A stretch of 64,000 nt of DNA, taken from positions 12,403,075-12,467,074 of the forward strand of contig NC_089281.1 of assembly GCF_963678975.1 (NCBI RefSeq), written 5' to 3'. Under the pieces are notes generated by a model. The model saw only the letters and a list, made by a program, of their open reading frames with translations. It did no database searches and was not told the DNA's origin. A program made the translations under genes and the position numbers. Source of the stretch: Dysidea avara. Lineage: Eukaryota > Porifera > Demospongiae > Dictyoceratida > Dysideidae. Below, one piece after another: positions 1-18,173 of this stretch (the first letter of the stretch is position 1; each line of letters opens with the position of its first letter).

Positions 1-1600
1 TTAGTTATCTATAGACTTCAAGATGTGAAAATTAGCTATTATGATAAAACAAATGTGACCAGACATGCAAAAAGGGATCTTATAGCCTTTTCAATTGCAT
101 GTAGCTACCTGGAAGCCCACAATCTAACTTGTTAACAAGGTATACTATAGCTTAAATTTTGGCACCTAAATATGCTATATGTGAAAATTGTAAACACACT
201 GTATAGCTACACAACAAACAATGATACTTTAGAATTAATTATCAGGAGTCCACACTAGTGTTGAAGCGCATTGCAGAGTTGTTCCCTGTATCCTTAATCG
301 TTAGGAAAGGGAATTTTGGATTGCACGTGACTAGCTACCACTAGCTATATAGGGCCAGACAATGATCCCGCATACAGTCGGTTATTGGATCGACAAGTTG
401 CAAGCTGTTGACTAGCTCTAATTAGCTAGCAGCATTTGCAGCAAGAGCTTATATGCATGCATAAAGAGACATAAGCGAGATAGAGAGAAAATGGAGGGCA
501 CCTCGGCTCCAGACTAAACGATGACACGGGTGTGCACGTGCACACGGAGGATCACTGCTATAAAAACCACACTTTCTGTACTTCAGATCCAGTCTGACGT
601 GCGTAGCTACTACTGTTGCTAGCTACAACCTAGTCTACTAGATCTACCATACTGGCTAAGACCCGTCATTGTGCAGTACTACACGAAGTGGTCTCAGTGG
701 AACTGGTGAGTGGCAACGTTACTTACGTAGCTAGTTACGTACGTATATCAAGACGCGGCCCAAGAAGCCGGCGCGCCACACCGTGAGTATATTTACAGGA
801 AGAAAGTAAACGCGATTTTCACACCTTTGTAGCTCCGTGATTCTTTATCCGATTGAAACCAAAGTTACTACAGACGTGTCGGCTAGGTAGGGGAGTCTAC
901 ATTCCAAATTTGAAGACAATCGCTTTAGCCATTTCCGAGATACGAGTGGCCAAAATTTAGGTTTTCTTCTTATACTTCTTCTTTCGCACACTTTGCAAAA
1001 TTCGCCATAAAACACGAATGCGTGCTCCAATCGGGCTGAAATTTGACACACTTAAAGGGCTCATTAAGGCGAATTTCAGTACTAAGTTTGGTAGGAATCC
1101 GATGAACATTCACGGAGTCATTACCGATTATTTGCGTAAAATTAGGTCGAAGGTCTGTCACGCCCACAGGGTAAACCGCTTGAAGGAATGGGCTGAAAAA
1201 TGCTATGTAGATGGAGTAACTATCGTAGGAGTGCCTTTCTGTGGTTTGAAAGGAATCCAGCTAAAGGCCATCGAGATATGACACAAAACCCAACCTGTGT
1301 CAAAATTACGCGATCGATTTTTATGAATGAAAAACTATTAGTTTTCACGCCTACCAGGCAAACCGCTTAGAGCAATGAGCTGAACATCGGTGTGTAGCTG
1401 GAATAATTATCATAGAAAGTCCTTGCAGTAGTACAGAAGAATCGGATTACAAACCACTGAGTTCTGATTCCAAAGCCAATTACGTGTAGCATATGCAAGA
1501 TCGAGATACTCTAATAGAACAGTCACCCTAATAGAGCATTCAGCTACGTTTATAATTTACTCCATTATATTACATTGCAAGTTATTCTGTAGAAAGTTCA
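1..1600. other. No gene recognised; repeat-derived DNA at left edge
   Basis: I see no convincing protein-coding gene here. A TATA-like ctataaaaac lies near 558, and a ggaactg|gtgagt donor-like sequence lies near 700, so a promoter with a short untranslated first exon is conceivable but unsupported. From about 960 to 1500 the text looks like a degenerate dispersed repeat. The 87-codon open stretch at 1018-1281 has no recognisable domain. A copy of the dispersed ATACTCTAATAGAACAGTCA motif is at 1505-1537. Confidence 0.4.
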
Positions 1601-1609
1601 GCTACAAAC

Positions 1610-2290
1610 AAGTCACCCTGTAGTCAGATCAGCTAGAAGAAGGTACCTAATGGAGAGTTCAGCTACAAAGAAACCATCATGTAGAGAGTTCAGCTGCAAA
1701 CAAATCACCCTGTAGAGAATTCAGCTACAAAAAAATTGCCCTGTAGAGAGATCAGCTAGAAGAAGTTACCTTGTAGAGAGTTCAGTTACAAAGAAACCAT
1801 CATGTAGAGAGTTCAGCTGCAAACAAATCCCCCAGTAGAAAGTTCCACTATGAATATAGATCACCCTGTAGAGGGTTCAGTTAGAATCAAGTCATCCTGT
1901 AGAGAGATCAGCTAGAAGAATTACATGTAGAGGGTTCAGCTACAAAGAAACCATCGTGTAGGGAGTTCAGCTGCAAACAAATCCCCCAGTAAAAAGTTCC
2001 ACTATGAACAGACCACCCTGTAGAGAGTTCAGTTAGAAACAAGTCATCCTGTAGAGAGATCAGCTAGAAGAATTACATTGTAGAGAGTTCAGCTACAAAG
2101 AAACTACCATGTATAGAGTTCAGCTGCAAACAAATCGCCCTGTAGAGAATTCAGCTACAAACAAATCACCCTGTAGAAAGATCAGCTAGAAGAAGTTACC
2201 TTGTAGACAGTTCAGCTACAAACAAGTCATCCGGTAGAGAGATCAGCTGGAAGGATCACCTTGTAGAGTTTAGCTACAAAGAAATCACCC
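1610..2290. repeat. Minisatellite of alternating ~30-bp half-units
   Basis: More than twenty imperfect copies of a unit of about 28-31 bp follow each other. Each contains tgtagagagttcagctacaa or the variant gtagagagatcagctagaag. The two variants partly alternate, giving a higher-order unit of about 60 bp. Copies differ by point changes and small indels. There is no coding potential. Confidence 0.9.
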
Positions 2291-2388
2291 TGCTTCATCT
2301 TTTCTTCCTAAAAAAATGATAGGTTAAAAAGCCCTAAAGCCGTCCATAGGCCGGCTTTGGGGTATACAAATACAAAAAGAAGTGAAAT

Positions 2389-2711
2389 CTAATCCAAAAC
2401 AGCCAAGCTGTAAAAAAAGAGTGCGGCCCTCAGAAATGCTATAGTGAAAAAAGATGTGAAATCCAAGGTGGCGGCCAAGAAATGGCTGTGATGGTAGGTT
2501 AATAGTAAAAATTTTAATAACGACAATTCAGGTGAATTTGGTGCCGCTGGTCTTGGCACAAAATACACCTGAATTGTCGTTATTAAATTTTTTACCATTA
2601 ACCTACTATCACAGCCATTTCTTGGCCGCCACCTTGGATTTCACATCTTTTTTCACCATAGCATTTCTGAGGGCCGCACTCTTTTTTTACAGCTTGGCTG
2701 TTTTGGATTAG
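2389..2711. mobile_element. Foldback (long inverted repeat) element
   Basis: A near-perfect inverted repeat with arms of about 147 bp (2389-2535 and 2567-2711) and a short central loop. The termini are ctaatccaaaacagcc and its complement. Open frames across it are by-products of the palindrome. It looks like a non-autonomous foldback/MITE. No transposase and no clear target-site duplication were seen. Confidence 0.85.
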
Positions 2712-3406
2712 ATAACCAGTTACAGGAAGCAAGAGCTGCATTTTTCAACTGCATCGTTTTCTATCAAAATTGCTTCCATGTAATCCCAGGAGCAACCTAG
2801 CTGTGCCCCCCCCCCCAGTAGCTATATCCTTATTACAATACTCAATTCTTTCATCATTGTAGAGAGAATTTAAACTATAATAGGGAAGGGACACATGTGA
2901 TTTATTCATTTCAGCTTAATCACTGGTATCAAAAGCCCCAAGCAATTCAACTCATTATCACCTTATACTGGGGTTACTAATACGTGGAAAAGATTATGTC
3001 ATGCTATACTTGTATTATGTCCATCTGCTTCACTTGTACGCTAATGCTTCACTTGCACACTAACCATACAATAACACTGTCAGCTCATCACCCAGCAATG
3101 TAATACTAGTGCTATAGTTATGATAGAGACTCTCTTCTTGAAATCTGGGCAAGCCACCTCCTTAGGCAATTTGTCGATCAGCGCCTGATTACTTACATTA
3201 ACATAATTTCCCCTTATTTGTGTATAGACAATATAGCTGGATTATTGCAGGGTTTGGTCATTGTACGTATGGTGAAGCCAATTATCATAAGTGCGGCTAG
3301 ATACTTAGGGGCATGGTTACCATAGTATCTGGCATAAACGATTAACTGTCAGACACCATTTTCTATCACCTCCATACACTTGTAGTTGAATTGAACTGCT
3401 GTAATA

Positions 3407-4585
3407 ATGACACAGCTTAGTGGAGGAGTACTATTAATTGTATTGGCTACTGGCGGATTTGTATTGGGAGTTAGTGGAAACTGTTCTCCCTCCTTACTGA
3501 CTGTACAGTATGATGATATTGATAGTGTAGAGATCACTAAGTCTCAGTATTGTTTTGTGAATGAGTGTACTATCAGAATAAATGACTCAAATGTGTTACT
3601 GAATATCATCAACAATACTGGAGATTGGATAATGGCTACTAACACTACTAACTTGTTTATAGCTCCCAATAATGGTACCAAGTGTATACCTCACCTTGAA
3701 CATAGTATTGTTACCTTTTCATTTCTTGTCATTGTTGGATCAATCATTATCTCATCCAGTAGCATCAATATTGTCATTCACATTATTATCAAAGAGTTAC
3801 ACACTGTGGCTGGTGCGATGATCATTGTAACTTGTGCATCTATCAATATCTTATTTGTATTTCAATTAATTACTGCTGTATTCCAATATCTTCATCCAGT
3901 CCATGATAATGTATGGATCTGTGCAGTATCAAAATATGGAGTCATTTTATTTCTGTTCCTCTATGAGACTGCAAAAGTGACTTATCTCACTCACTTTGGT
4001 TGTCTAATGTATAGATCTTACAAGATGGTAACAAGAGGAATCAACAACCGAACTCTGCTACGAACTTACTTTATCACAACTGTAGCTGCTGCCCTGTTTT
4101 GTACAGCATTGATAATTGTCATAGATCTGGCAGGAGACAAAAGTTCACTGGCTGTTACATCTGATGGATATTGTGCAAGCTTCTTCAATAATTTTGCAGT
4201 AACAAGGATAACACTTCTGTTCCTGATTGGCATAACAATACTCCTTCAAGTGATCATATTTCTAATAGCAATAGCCTTCTACCTGATGGTGAAGAAACAA
4301 TGCTGCGGTAAAGGACCCAGCGATGCTCGTGTATCTATTACACTGATGTCATCAATAGGATTGAATACTATCCTTTTGATTTCTTTGTTACTTGCTGGTG
4401 TTGAAAGTGAGAGTACTGTGGTAGCCTCAAGTGTTGCCACAAGTGTGGAACAGGTTACCTTACTGCTAATATTTGTAACTTACCGGCAGGCCCAGAGAAG
4501 GCTATGGTTGATGTTTCAAAAGCATTGCAAATGTTTACATTCCAAGAGAGAAGAAGTGAGAAGCACACATTCCACCAAAGCATGA
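3407..4585 (+). CDS. Single-exon seven-transmembrane receptor (GPCR-like), 392 aa
   Basis: One uninterrupted frame encodes an N-terminal signal-like hydrophobic stretch (residues about 1-24). A roughly 70-residue extracellular segment follows, with several N-x-S/T glycosylation sites and paired cysteines. Seven hydrophobic helices follow (about 99-125, 133-160, 168-200, 218-242, 266-295, 308-330, 337-360), then a short basic tail rich in Cys, Lys and Arg. This layout is that of a G-protein-coupled receptor at the plasma membrane. I see no DRY or NPxxY signature, and the short ectodomain has no recognised adhesion or GPS domain. It could be a lineage-specific class B/adhesion-related or orphan 7TM family. 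The lack of introns contrasts with the intron-rich genes downstream and may reflect retroposition or a typical sponge-like GPCR expansion. Ligand and coupling are unknown. Confidence 0.8.
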   Translation: MTQLSGGVLLIVLATGGFVLGVSGNCSPSLLTVQYDDIDSVEITKSQYCFVNECTIRINDSNVLLNIINNTGDWIMATNTTNLFIAPNNGTKCIPHLEHSIVTFSFLVIVGSIIISSSSINIVIHIIIKELHTVAGAMIIVTCASINILFVFQLITAVFQYLHPVHDNVWICAVSKYGVILFLFLYETAKVTYLTHFGCLMYRSYKMVTRGINNRTLLRTYFITTVAAALFCTALIIVIDLAGDKSSLAVTSDGYCASFFNNFAVTRITLLFLIGITILLQVIIFLIAIAFYLMVKKQCCGKGPSDARVSITLMSSIGLNTILLISLLLAGVESESTVVASSVATSVEQVTLLLIFVTYRQAQRRLWLMFQKHCKCLHSKREEVRSTHSTKA

Positions 4586-5136
4586 ATACATTATGAACAC
4601 GATACACTGTAGTAATTTTGTAACGTTGTACAGATGCACTGATTTGTCATTGTGTGGTTACTGGTTAGTGTTAAATATGAAATGGTCCTGTACGAAGAAC
4701 AGGTACTAATGCTAGTTATAGTATATCTACAGGTGTGCCTTGTTTCACTATTTTTCATTTCTATGGTCCCTAATTGAATTGGTTTTCCTTTCTATGTATT
4801 TATTATGGAGTCATGATATGATAGCTATATGATTAAAGATCATGTCCTAAAGTGTACTGTAGTATGCATGGTGATCATCTTATAATTTAGGCAATCAGTT
4901 AACATACAAAAAGAATTGAAGGTACAAAAGAGATGGCACTCTAACTAACACACAGAGAAATGGACATGCACCCTATTGGCCTGCCCATGTCTGTCCTATA
5001 CCTATCAAATGTGTTACTGTACAACAGTCCATATGCTGTGAAGCAATACCAGGATGCTATGAACTTACTATGAGCAAAAAAAAATTAAGTTAGAAAAAAT
5101 ATGCAGCACAAAGGTACACAAAATGAAAAAAAAAAT

Positions 5137-5215
5137 GGATTTGAACCCACAGCCTACACTGTCATTAACCGCAACAACTTCAGGGAGATGCTATACCAGC
5201 AGAGCTGTTTGTCCT
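5137..5215 (-). repeat. tRNA-like (SINE-type) sequence with A and B boxes
   Basis: On the minus strand a box-A-like TGGTATAGCAT (5188-5198) is followed about 40 nt later by a canonical box B, GGTTCAAATCC (5137-5147). A run of T residues comes next, which could end RNA polymerase III transcription. Spacing matches a tRNA body, but I could not fold a convincing anticodon arm. I therefore read it as a tRNA-derived SINE head or tRNA pseudogene, not a functional tRNA. Confidence 0.5.
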
Positions 5216-5719
5216 GTGGTTTGCTATGGAATGTAGCTGAAGTTTCTCTGGTAGCGGATGAAGGAAAGCATGCAGAAGCTTGCAATAAAATTCGTGACAT
5301 AGCCAGATGATGAGAATTTTGTTTCAACTTGTGTGTGAATCATGTAGATATGTGCACAGATTGGTAAGTAAGCATTGCCAATAGCTGAAATATGAAAAAG
5401 TATGTCACAAAAAAAGTGGCACTGAGAAGAAAAAAAAGTTATCATAGAACTCTGGAAATTTGGGTTAACAGTTTTATGCACTAATGCTTGGGCTGTTTGT
5501 TCATGGTTTCGACAGGAATGTACCTCAAGTTTTCCTCTACACCAATGCCTTCAACGTTTTATAGAGAATGAACAGAAGCACATAGTGATTTGTAACAACA
5601 AACTTGGAGTTGCCAGATGATGAACGCTTAATTTCGTTGAAGTCCCATGTTGATATGTGCTTTGGTTGTCGAGTTAACAGCATCATGGACAGACAGATAG
5701 TATTTCAGCTTTATATATA

Positions 5720-6020
5720 GATCCCTAATTCAGTCTAATAGCCATGACTGGATTAGGGAAGAAATGTCCACTAGTACCACAAAGCCTAAATATTTCGAGG
5801 TGCAGATTTTTTGAGGTTGAGCAATGTTACTTGGTTTAAAATTTTTGCGGATTTGCAAACACTCCCAAAATGTATATGGAGGTCTAAATGTTTCAAGGAT
5901 AACATTTTCACTAGTAACCCCCAAAACTGTGGAAATTTCCCCCTTGAAATATTTAGGCTATACAGTAAATCTGCAGGTGTAGGCGACCTCCCTCGTTTCA
6001 CTACTTTTTATTCCTATGAT
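5720..6020. mobile_element. Nested MITEs: TA-inserted element inside an older inverted-repeat element
   Basis: The outer element shares ccatgactg..attaggga and ggtgtaggc..cctccct with the copy at 11001-11203. The outer copy is split after ctagta. The interrupting element is 5777-5965, whose two ends carry inverted GCCTAAATATTT and which is flanked by TA. The same inner family occurs at 42190-42389. The intact outer relative near 11110 shows the empty site. Confidence 0.7.
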
Positions 6021-8651
6021 TCCAATTTAACTTAAAATTTCTAGTGCTTGTTTTACTTTTTTTGTAACATATTTGTGACAGGTGGACTTGCACATACCGC
6101 ATCAAAAGAAAAAATTACTCCATAAATTAATTTTGCATCTGAATGCATGCCCCAACCATTAATTACCGGAAAGCAATTGTGAGCCATGTTCCACAGCATT
6201 CCAAACAAAGAACAGTACAAGAAATACCTTTGCAATTGTTGGTATAGAAATACAGACAATTATCATGACTGGGAAGCTATCACACACTACTGCAAATCTT
6301 GCATTGTCATCAAAATAAATGGGACACAAAGGAGAACAAAAGACAAACAAATAATACTGAAGTAATGCACTATATGCATGGAGACATAGGAGTTTGACTG
6401 GCTTATATAGCTAAACTTTTATCATGGAAACTACTATTTGCTTATAGTACAGCTAAGCGTTACTTTATATAGTATCTGCATGATCTCAGTCGTGAACATA
6501 GAATAACCTTTTCTTTATTAGTTGACTGAAAAGTAACTCCACGCATCCATGCAGTGTTTACACTAGGATATGTTATGTTAGCTGGTGTATGGCATAAATA
6601 AGGCATGCACTAGGATGCCAGCTGCTACAAAGGATTTAGGACACACCACTTCAATATCAAAAAAACAATTTTAAGACACACCAACAACTATGACACATCA
6701 TTCGTCGATGCCCCACATCATCAATGCGCACACACCTACATAGCTTTCTGCACTGCCTCTGTATATATTATGAACTCTTGGTAGTGATTAGTTAAATGTA
6801 GAACATAGTGAAATAGTGGAGCGTAAATCATGACCAAACATTACAATACAACTACAACTATTCATTGTAGAAAAGTTGTAACTCCTTAAGCTTAAGATCA
6901 GTGTATATATAGCTACGGCTTTTTACACTGAGAGTTTTTGATAGTAGTCCGGCAGAAGAAAGGGATTTTTTGGCTGAACCTTGCAATATGGTCTATAGTT
7001 TATTTTATGCCACAAAAATAATACAAAAACCACCTGCTGGACTTCCATCAGCATTGGGAAAATTGGGATATTAAACTTACAAAATTCTAGTCATTCCATG
7101 TTAAATTATCAGAGAAATTAAAATGCCAACCCATTCTTTTCAAATTTCTTCAAAACTGGCACAAAAACAGTGTATCATGTGACAAAGTCATACACCAAAT
7201 TTAATTTGATACCTTTGATCACACTTTGTTTGCTTTACTGTATGTATTTTATTGCATTTGTGATTGTGCAATACTTTTAATATTCCACTGTACAATGAAA
7301 CCTGTTTAACTGGATCACTGTGAAATAAGGTCACCTATTTAAACTGACCATTGTAACAGTCTCCTTAATTGCATCGTTTGTGTACACAATGAAATTAATA
7401 TGCTTAATGCAACTACCTCTTTAATAGGGCAGGCTCAAAGGTGAACAGAATGGACAAGTTCACCATTACTTTTATGCTTAGTGAATGTAAATTGTAGTAT
7501 TTAAATTAATGCAATCTTATTAACTAAATGGTTTTTAGATATAAGTAAATTGTATCAACATCAGCTTGATTTTCTGTTTTGTTGGACCTTGAAAACAGCA
7601 AATGTGAAGTAGTGAGTGATGGGGTACATGCCAAAATAGTCAAATTGCAGACAGAATAGCCTAGCTATGACAGACTTTAAAGTTAAATAACTAAGAAATT
7701 GCTGCAATGATTAAAAGTGAGTAGATTTCAGCTACATATTTTAGACCAAACCTTTTACTTTTAGTTATAACTCTGAACAATACAGTTGCAGTGCCACTGC
7801 ACCCTTCTCACAGCTTGACTGTTATTATTTGTTAGAACCGAGCACTGTCCCAGTCTACCACTGCCTTTCATAGAACACTGTATACGTATGTGCAAATATC
7901 ATACAAACAGAATACAGAGTCAACATGCACTTATTTGTAAACCCAAATTTGCATACGTATACCACATACCCAATATGCTGTGTGCCACACACATACATGT
8001 GGCACACTATTGCCCATGTAAGAGGAATAGTATGCAAGTGTAGGAGAATAGCATACCTTAAAGAATTTGATTTCATGGCCATTTCAGTGAAAATAGCAAA
8101 AGGCACTATGAGCAGAAATGATTGAGATCAATTGTCAACAATGCAAACAGACATAACTTCAGTACAAAGGGCATGTCATGATCTATTTACTGTACATAAA
8201 TATCGATGAAGAGGTAGGCACAGTCATATACATATGTGTGTATCCTATAGCTAGAGGCTCTCACAGTGATACACTTCTCTATTCTGGACACCACTCTAAA
8301 GTGTACTTAATGAAAATTTCAGAGGCCTAATAGCATGTATGTTTAATAAAAATGCCTAACGGGACTGTAGACAATTATTCTGATTATCAAGGTGTCCACA
8401 TTTCAGGGTGTTACAACTGTTTAACTTACGTAGGTGGTACAAGAAACAGCTTATTGTACCATTGCATGGATACCTCACCAAATAAGGCATAATGTGTACA
8501 ATTAGCTGATAATGGAACAGAGTTCTATTTCATTTGTAGATTAACTTGGAGCTGTATGATTGAATATGTGTCCACCTGCTGTCGATAGAGAATGGGTGCA
8601 CTATACCGTGCACGTGTTAGAGATTATCAGGCCTTGCCTTCAAATCCTTTG

Positions 8652-9037
8652 TGAGGCCTGTATGTGAATATGGTAGTGTTGCTATTATGGGTGTTTCAGC
8701 CACTCACTAAACTAAACTTGATGCAATACGAAAGATGGCTGAGAAACTGAGTAAATACACATTTCCCTCACTGCATTCTCACTGTGAGGCCAACACTGTA
8801 TGCCTACTTTGTAAATTACTTGATTTTCAATGTCGAGGGCCTCTACAGCAGTTTTGTCCAACTTTTGCCACTTGGTCACATTCTTATTGCTTAAGAAGTT
8901 TAAGTAATGATCCTCTATTACTATCCTCATCAATTCAATTCAAATCTTTGGATCTATTTAGAAGAAGCTTTCTTGGTGCGATCACTGATATATGGGCGTC
9001 TACTCCTTTAGACATCAGACTGAGAGGTTCCGAATAG
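8652..9037 (+). pseudogene. 3' end remnant of a non-LTR (LINE) reverse transcriptase
   Basis: Reading from 8652 the frame gives an R-P-V-C-E-Y-G-S-V opening, typical of the region after the RT catalytic core in jockey/CR1-like LINEs (RPxLEYxS). One in-frame TAA follows near 8709. About 100 further codons end with a segment resembling the usual ...R-x-S-F-L...W-x-x-x-P-L-D-I-R tail. RT and endonuclease domains are absent, so this is a 5'-truncated dead copy. Family assignment rests on pattern memory only. Confidence 0.55.
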
Positions 9038-10399
9038 GGATGGTATGTTGTTTTGAAACTGCTACAGAGACATCTTTGTGTTTAATTATATGTATGTTGT
9101 ATGCTCTTTAGATGATATTGTATAAAAAAAGATGTGAAGAACCTGGTAGTTGAAGAACACATGTACGCTATTCTCTGTATAGTGAGTGTTTTGTGACATA
9201 CTCCTACTTACTGCAAGTATATAGCAAGTACTAGTTTTGTGCATACATTTGACAATCTACGTACAGGTACGTATATACACAATTTTCCTAAGTCTAAAAT
9301 TCAAGTTTTAATTTTAGCACCAATGTTATGGTCAGATTTTGAGCATTTTGTTGTTTGATAATACTGTCCCTGATAAATTGTTTGCACTTCATAGACTTTA
9401 GCTAGAGAAAGGGTGCATTAGCCAAGCTTTTCCATAGTGGCTAAACCAAAAAGAGGCAAACCATTATTACCAGAGAGTCAAAAAACACTTGATTCTATCA
9501 TAATGATTTAGCACAATGAGAAGCATTCAACAGTAAGACTGGAATTAAATTATTAAATGAATCCCTACCAGAAAACTGTAGTGCTCCTATAATTAAATAC
9601 CTGGTATAAGAGTTGGGATTCTCTCAAGTCTAAAAGTAATGGTAGCTATTATAGTATAGCTACCAAGGTCAGTTATCAAAATAAGCAAACTAAAGAAAGT
9701 CAAGAGAGCACTGAAGTAATGATGGTTAAGACATACGTAACTATGATATGCATAATGATACCTTCAGGGGGTAGCGGGACTATTTAATTATTCAGTTTTT
9801 TTCACATCAATTGTAATACCTCAGATTTGTTAAATGGTCAGGTTATCAAGCAATTTTGGGTAAAACTTAAATCCATAGAAGCTATTTTGTAAAATATGTA
9901 TGGTTGCTATGTAGCTAATTAAACTTTGGTTGCTGTGATGAAATGACCACTGCTGACACCTGTCCAGCAGGTGGAATATTGTTTTAGGTGTACAGGACAA
10001 TCCAAAACTGCAACTATAGACCATTTTGCAAACTTCACCCTGCTGTCTGCCGGACTATAGCTATACTTGTAAAAGTTCACTTGCCCCATGGGAAGTTTAT
10101 GCATATAAATTTGAAAGTACAAACATTCTCTTCTTCAGTTAAGAACCTGTTGGTCTTGTTGACTGGACTATATATAGTTCGGTCATTTCCTTTCCTTGTA
10201 CATTGTGTTAATTGTATCAATCAGTTACCACTTTTCTTATCTCCCTAACCATAACTTCTGTTGCAATACCTGCCGCTTGTGCTTCTACTGCAGTGATTGC
10301 ACACCTGAGAGTATTAATGTAACAGCTGGTTCACCATCACCAACCTTTCACATTCAATGCCATGGTGTTTTCAGTTTCATTGTCAAATGTACAGTTTAA

Positions 10400-10775
10400 A
10401 TATGATGATCTCCTATCATAGTTGAGAACAAACAGAGTCAACAGACACTTATTTTAATGCATTCACATTACAGATGTTCAGTTGTATAGTTTTGGTAGTA
10501 TATGTCTGGAGTCATGTGTGGTTTATTGGGCCACTATACAGTGCACAAAACGCCTATTTTCTTTACCGTTTGTAAGTGATTATCATTATTAATCATGTTC
10601 CATATTATGTTCATGTGAACATGACTTACAGATACTAGTAATTATAGTGGCTCAAAACCACATGTGACTCCAAAAAAAATTTTTAAACTATACAACTAAA
10701 CATCTGTAATGTGAATGCATTAAAAGAAATGTCTGTTTGTCCTCAACTATCATAGGAGATTGTAATTTAAAGCCA
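10400..10775. mobile_element. Foldback element with ~140-bp arms
   Basis: Left arm about 10405-10545 and right arm about 10630-10770 are inverted copies, sharing for example aatgcattcacattacagat. A unique core of about 80 bp lies between. Arms differ by a few substitutions. No coding capacity. Confidence 0.8.
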
Positions 10776-11000
10776 ATAACCAAGTTTTTAATTTCTTTTC
10801 TATCATGGATTGATAGATCAGTGGAATTAGTTCCTCAACCACCAAAGTTCAGATCTGTATGATAGCTGAGTTAGAAAGCTAACAAAACTTGGAATAAAGC
10901 ATTTGAAGCTATAGCTATACAAAAAGGAGTTAAATCCAACTTGTTTCACCTAGATTTTTGAAGGCTGCACCCTTTTTTCACAGCTTGGATTTTATTCCAC

Positions 11001-11203
11001 AAAAAATTAAGAATTTTAAGTTGATCATAGAAATAAAAAGTAGTGAAACAAGGGAGGTTGCCTACACCCAAACATATACTAGTGGACAATAAATTTCTAT
11101 ACCCATGACTGAATTAGGGATTTTATGTCCACTAGTATATCTTCAGGTGTAGGCAACCTCCCTACTTTTTATTTCTATGATCCCTTAAATTCTTAATTTT
11201 TCC
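11001..11203. mobile_element. Inverted-repeat MITE
   Basis: The ends are inverted: aaaaagtagtgaaac..gggaggttgcctacacc on the left, and ggtgtaggcaacctccc..ctactttttatttctatgat on the right. The arms are about 80 bp around a short centre. Related but diverged copies are at 5720-6020, 34188-34372 and 47443-47622. Confidence 0.75.
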
Positions 11204-12107
11204 TTATACTTGTTTTCTGTAAGTAACATTATTATGACTGGTGAACCCATGCATACCATATTAGAATAGAAAGTATGGTGCCAGGCTTATTGGTTTTGCC
11301 TGAACGCGTGCCCCAAACATCAATTACTGAAACAGGGAAGTGGGCATTGTGCTTAGTTTTCAACTATGTTTAGCTCATTATGCAGTGTTACAAATGAAGA
11401 AACATTACAAGAAGGACTTCTGCAACAATGGAAATTTCGGACAATTGCCATCATGTGGTGCTACCATGAATCGACACCTTGCGCTGTCAGCAAAGATAAA
11501 TGGGACACAAAGGAGAACACAGGTAATTCCACGAAGCATATACACTGCGGTATGCCAAAAGGCACCAGTTGGGCTGAAGTAATGTCAAACAGTGAAAAAA
11601 CCGAGCCTGTAGCCTTAGCCGTTATCGAGTTACACTTGGCCAAAGGCAACAGTTAAGCAGTAAGTCAATCAGTCAGAAGAATTTTGGGCTTGGTTATACC
11701 TAACCAATACTGCCAAGTCGCCATGAAGGTATTGTGAGGCTGGTTTTAGGGTGGTATTTTTGGCCAGAAAAACCCAAACCTTCATGATCCCTAGTATACA
11801 GTACGATAATACAGTACTATCGTACAGGTATTGTACAAGTTGTTAGCTGGTAAATCCTTCTGCATGCTTAAATAAATGGCCAACCAACTAAACGCTGAAA
11901 CTTTGAAACGACCAGATTGTCAGCTATTTACTCTACACTATCCCTTGCTCTGTATTTGCACCCTATTAATGCACAGCACTGCTTCATTTGTTGTGACATT
12001 TATTCAGAATATGACAAAATCTGTTGTATACAATGTTCTGTGAAAACATCCAACTTCAACTATTAATTCTTTGTGAGCTAACACATTTCAGAGAAATTTA
12101 GTACATA

Positions 12108-18123
<6,016 letters not shown>

Positions 18124-18173
18124 CTCTTGGTAGCTGCACTAAAATATTGGTATACAATAGTGGTGGACTTTAT
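18124..18173. promoter_or_regulatory. Putative 50-bp bidirectional promoter/5'UTR between NDUFAF7 and BABAM2
   Basis: Only 50 bp separate the two start codons, which face away from each other. I see no TATA box. With so little room the transcripts must start within the gap or inside the opposite gene's first exon, so 5' ends may overlap. The promoter role is inferred from geometry. Confidence 0.6.

Larger units (their letters stand above)
4586..8650. other. Intergenic, repeat-rich; no gene recognised
   Basis: Apart from the tRNA-like SINE and the nested MITEs listed separately, this stretch holds degenerate dispersed repeats. A block around 6060-6360 recurs at 11230-11650, 32880-33500 and 46260-46800. 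Sequence at 6930-6990 recurs inverted at about 10008-10062. Short open stretches such as 5101-5310 and 7855-8125 show no domain or codon signal. Confidence 0.5.
9038..12107. other. Intergenic repeats between LINE relic and NDUFAF7
   Basis: The stretch contains the two inverted-repeat elements listed separately (10400-10775, 11001-11203). It also contains a repeat at 11230-11780 that recurs in both copies of the GST/DHRS7 duplication. Open stretches at 9988-10399 and 11340-11656 lie in these repeats and show no domain. I see no gene. Confidence 0.5.

Noticed and set aside
2389-2598. 69-codon minus-strand open stretch.
   Set aside because: It is produced by the foldback arms and has no domain.
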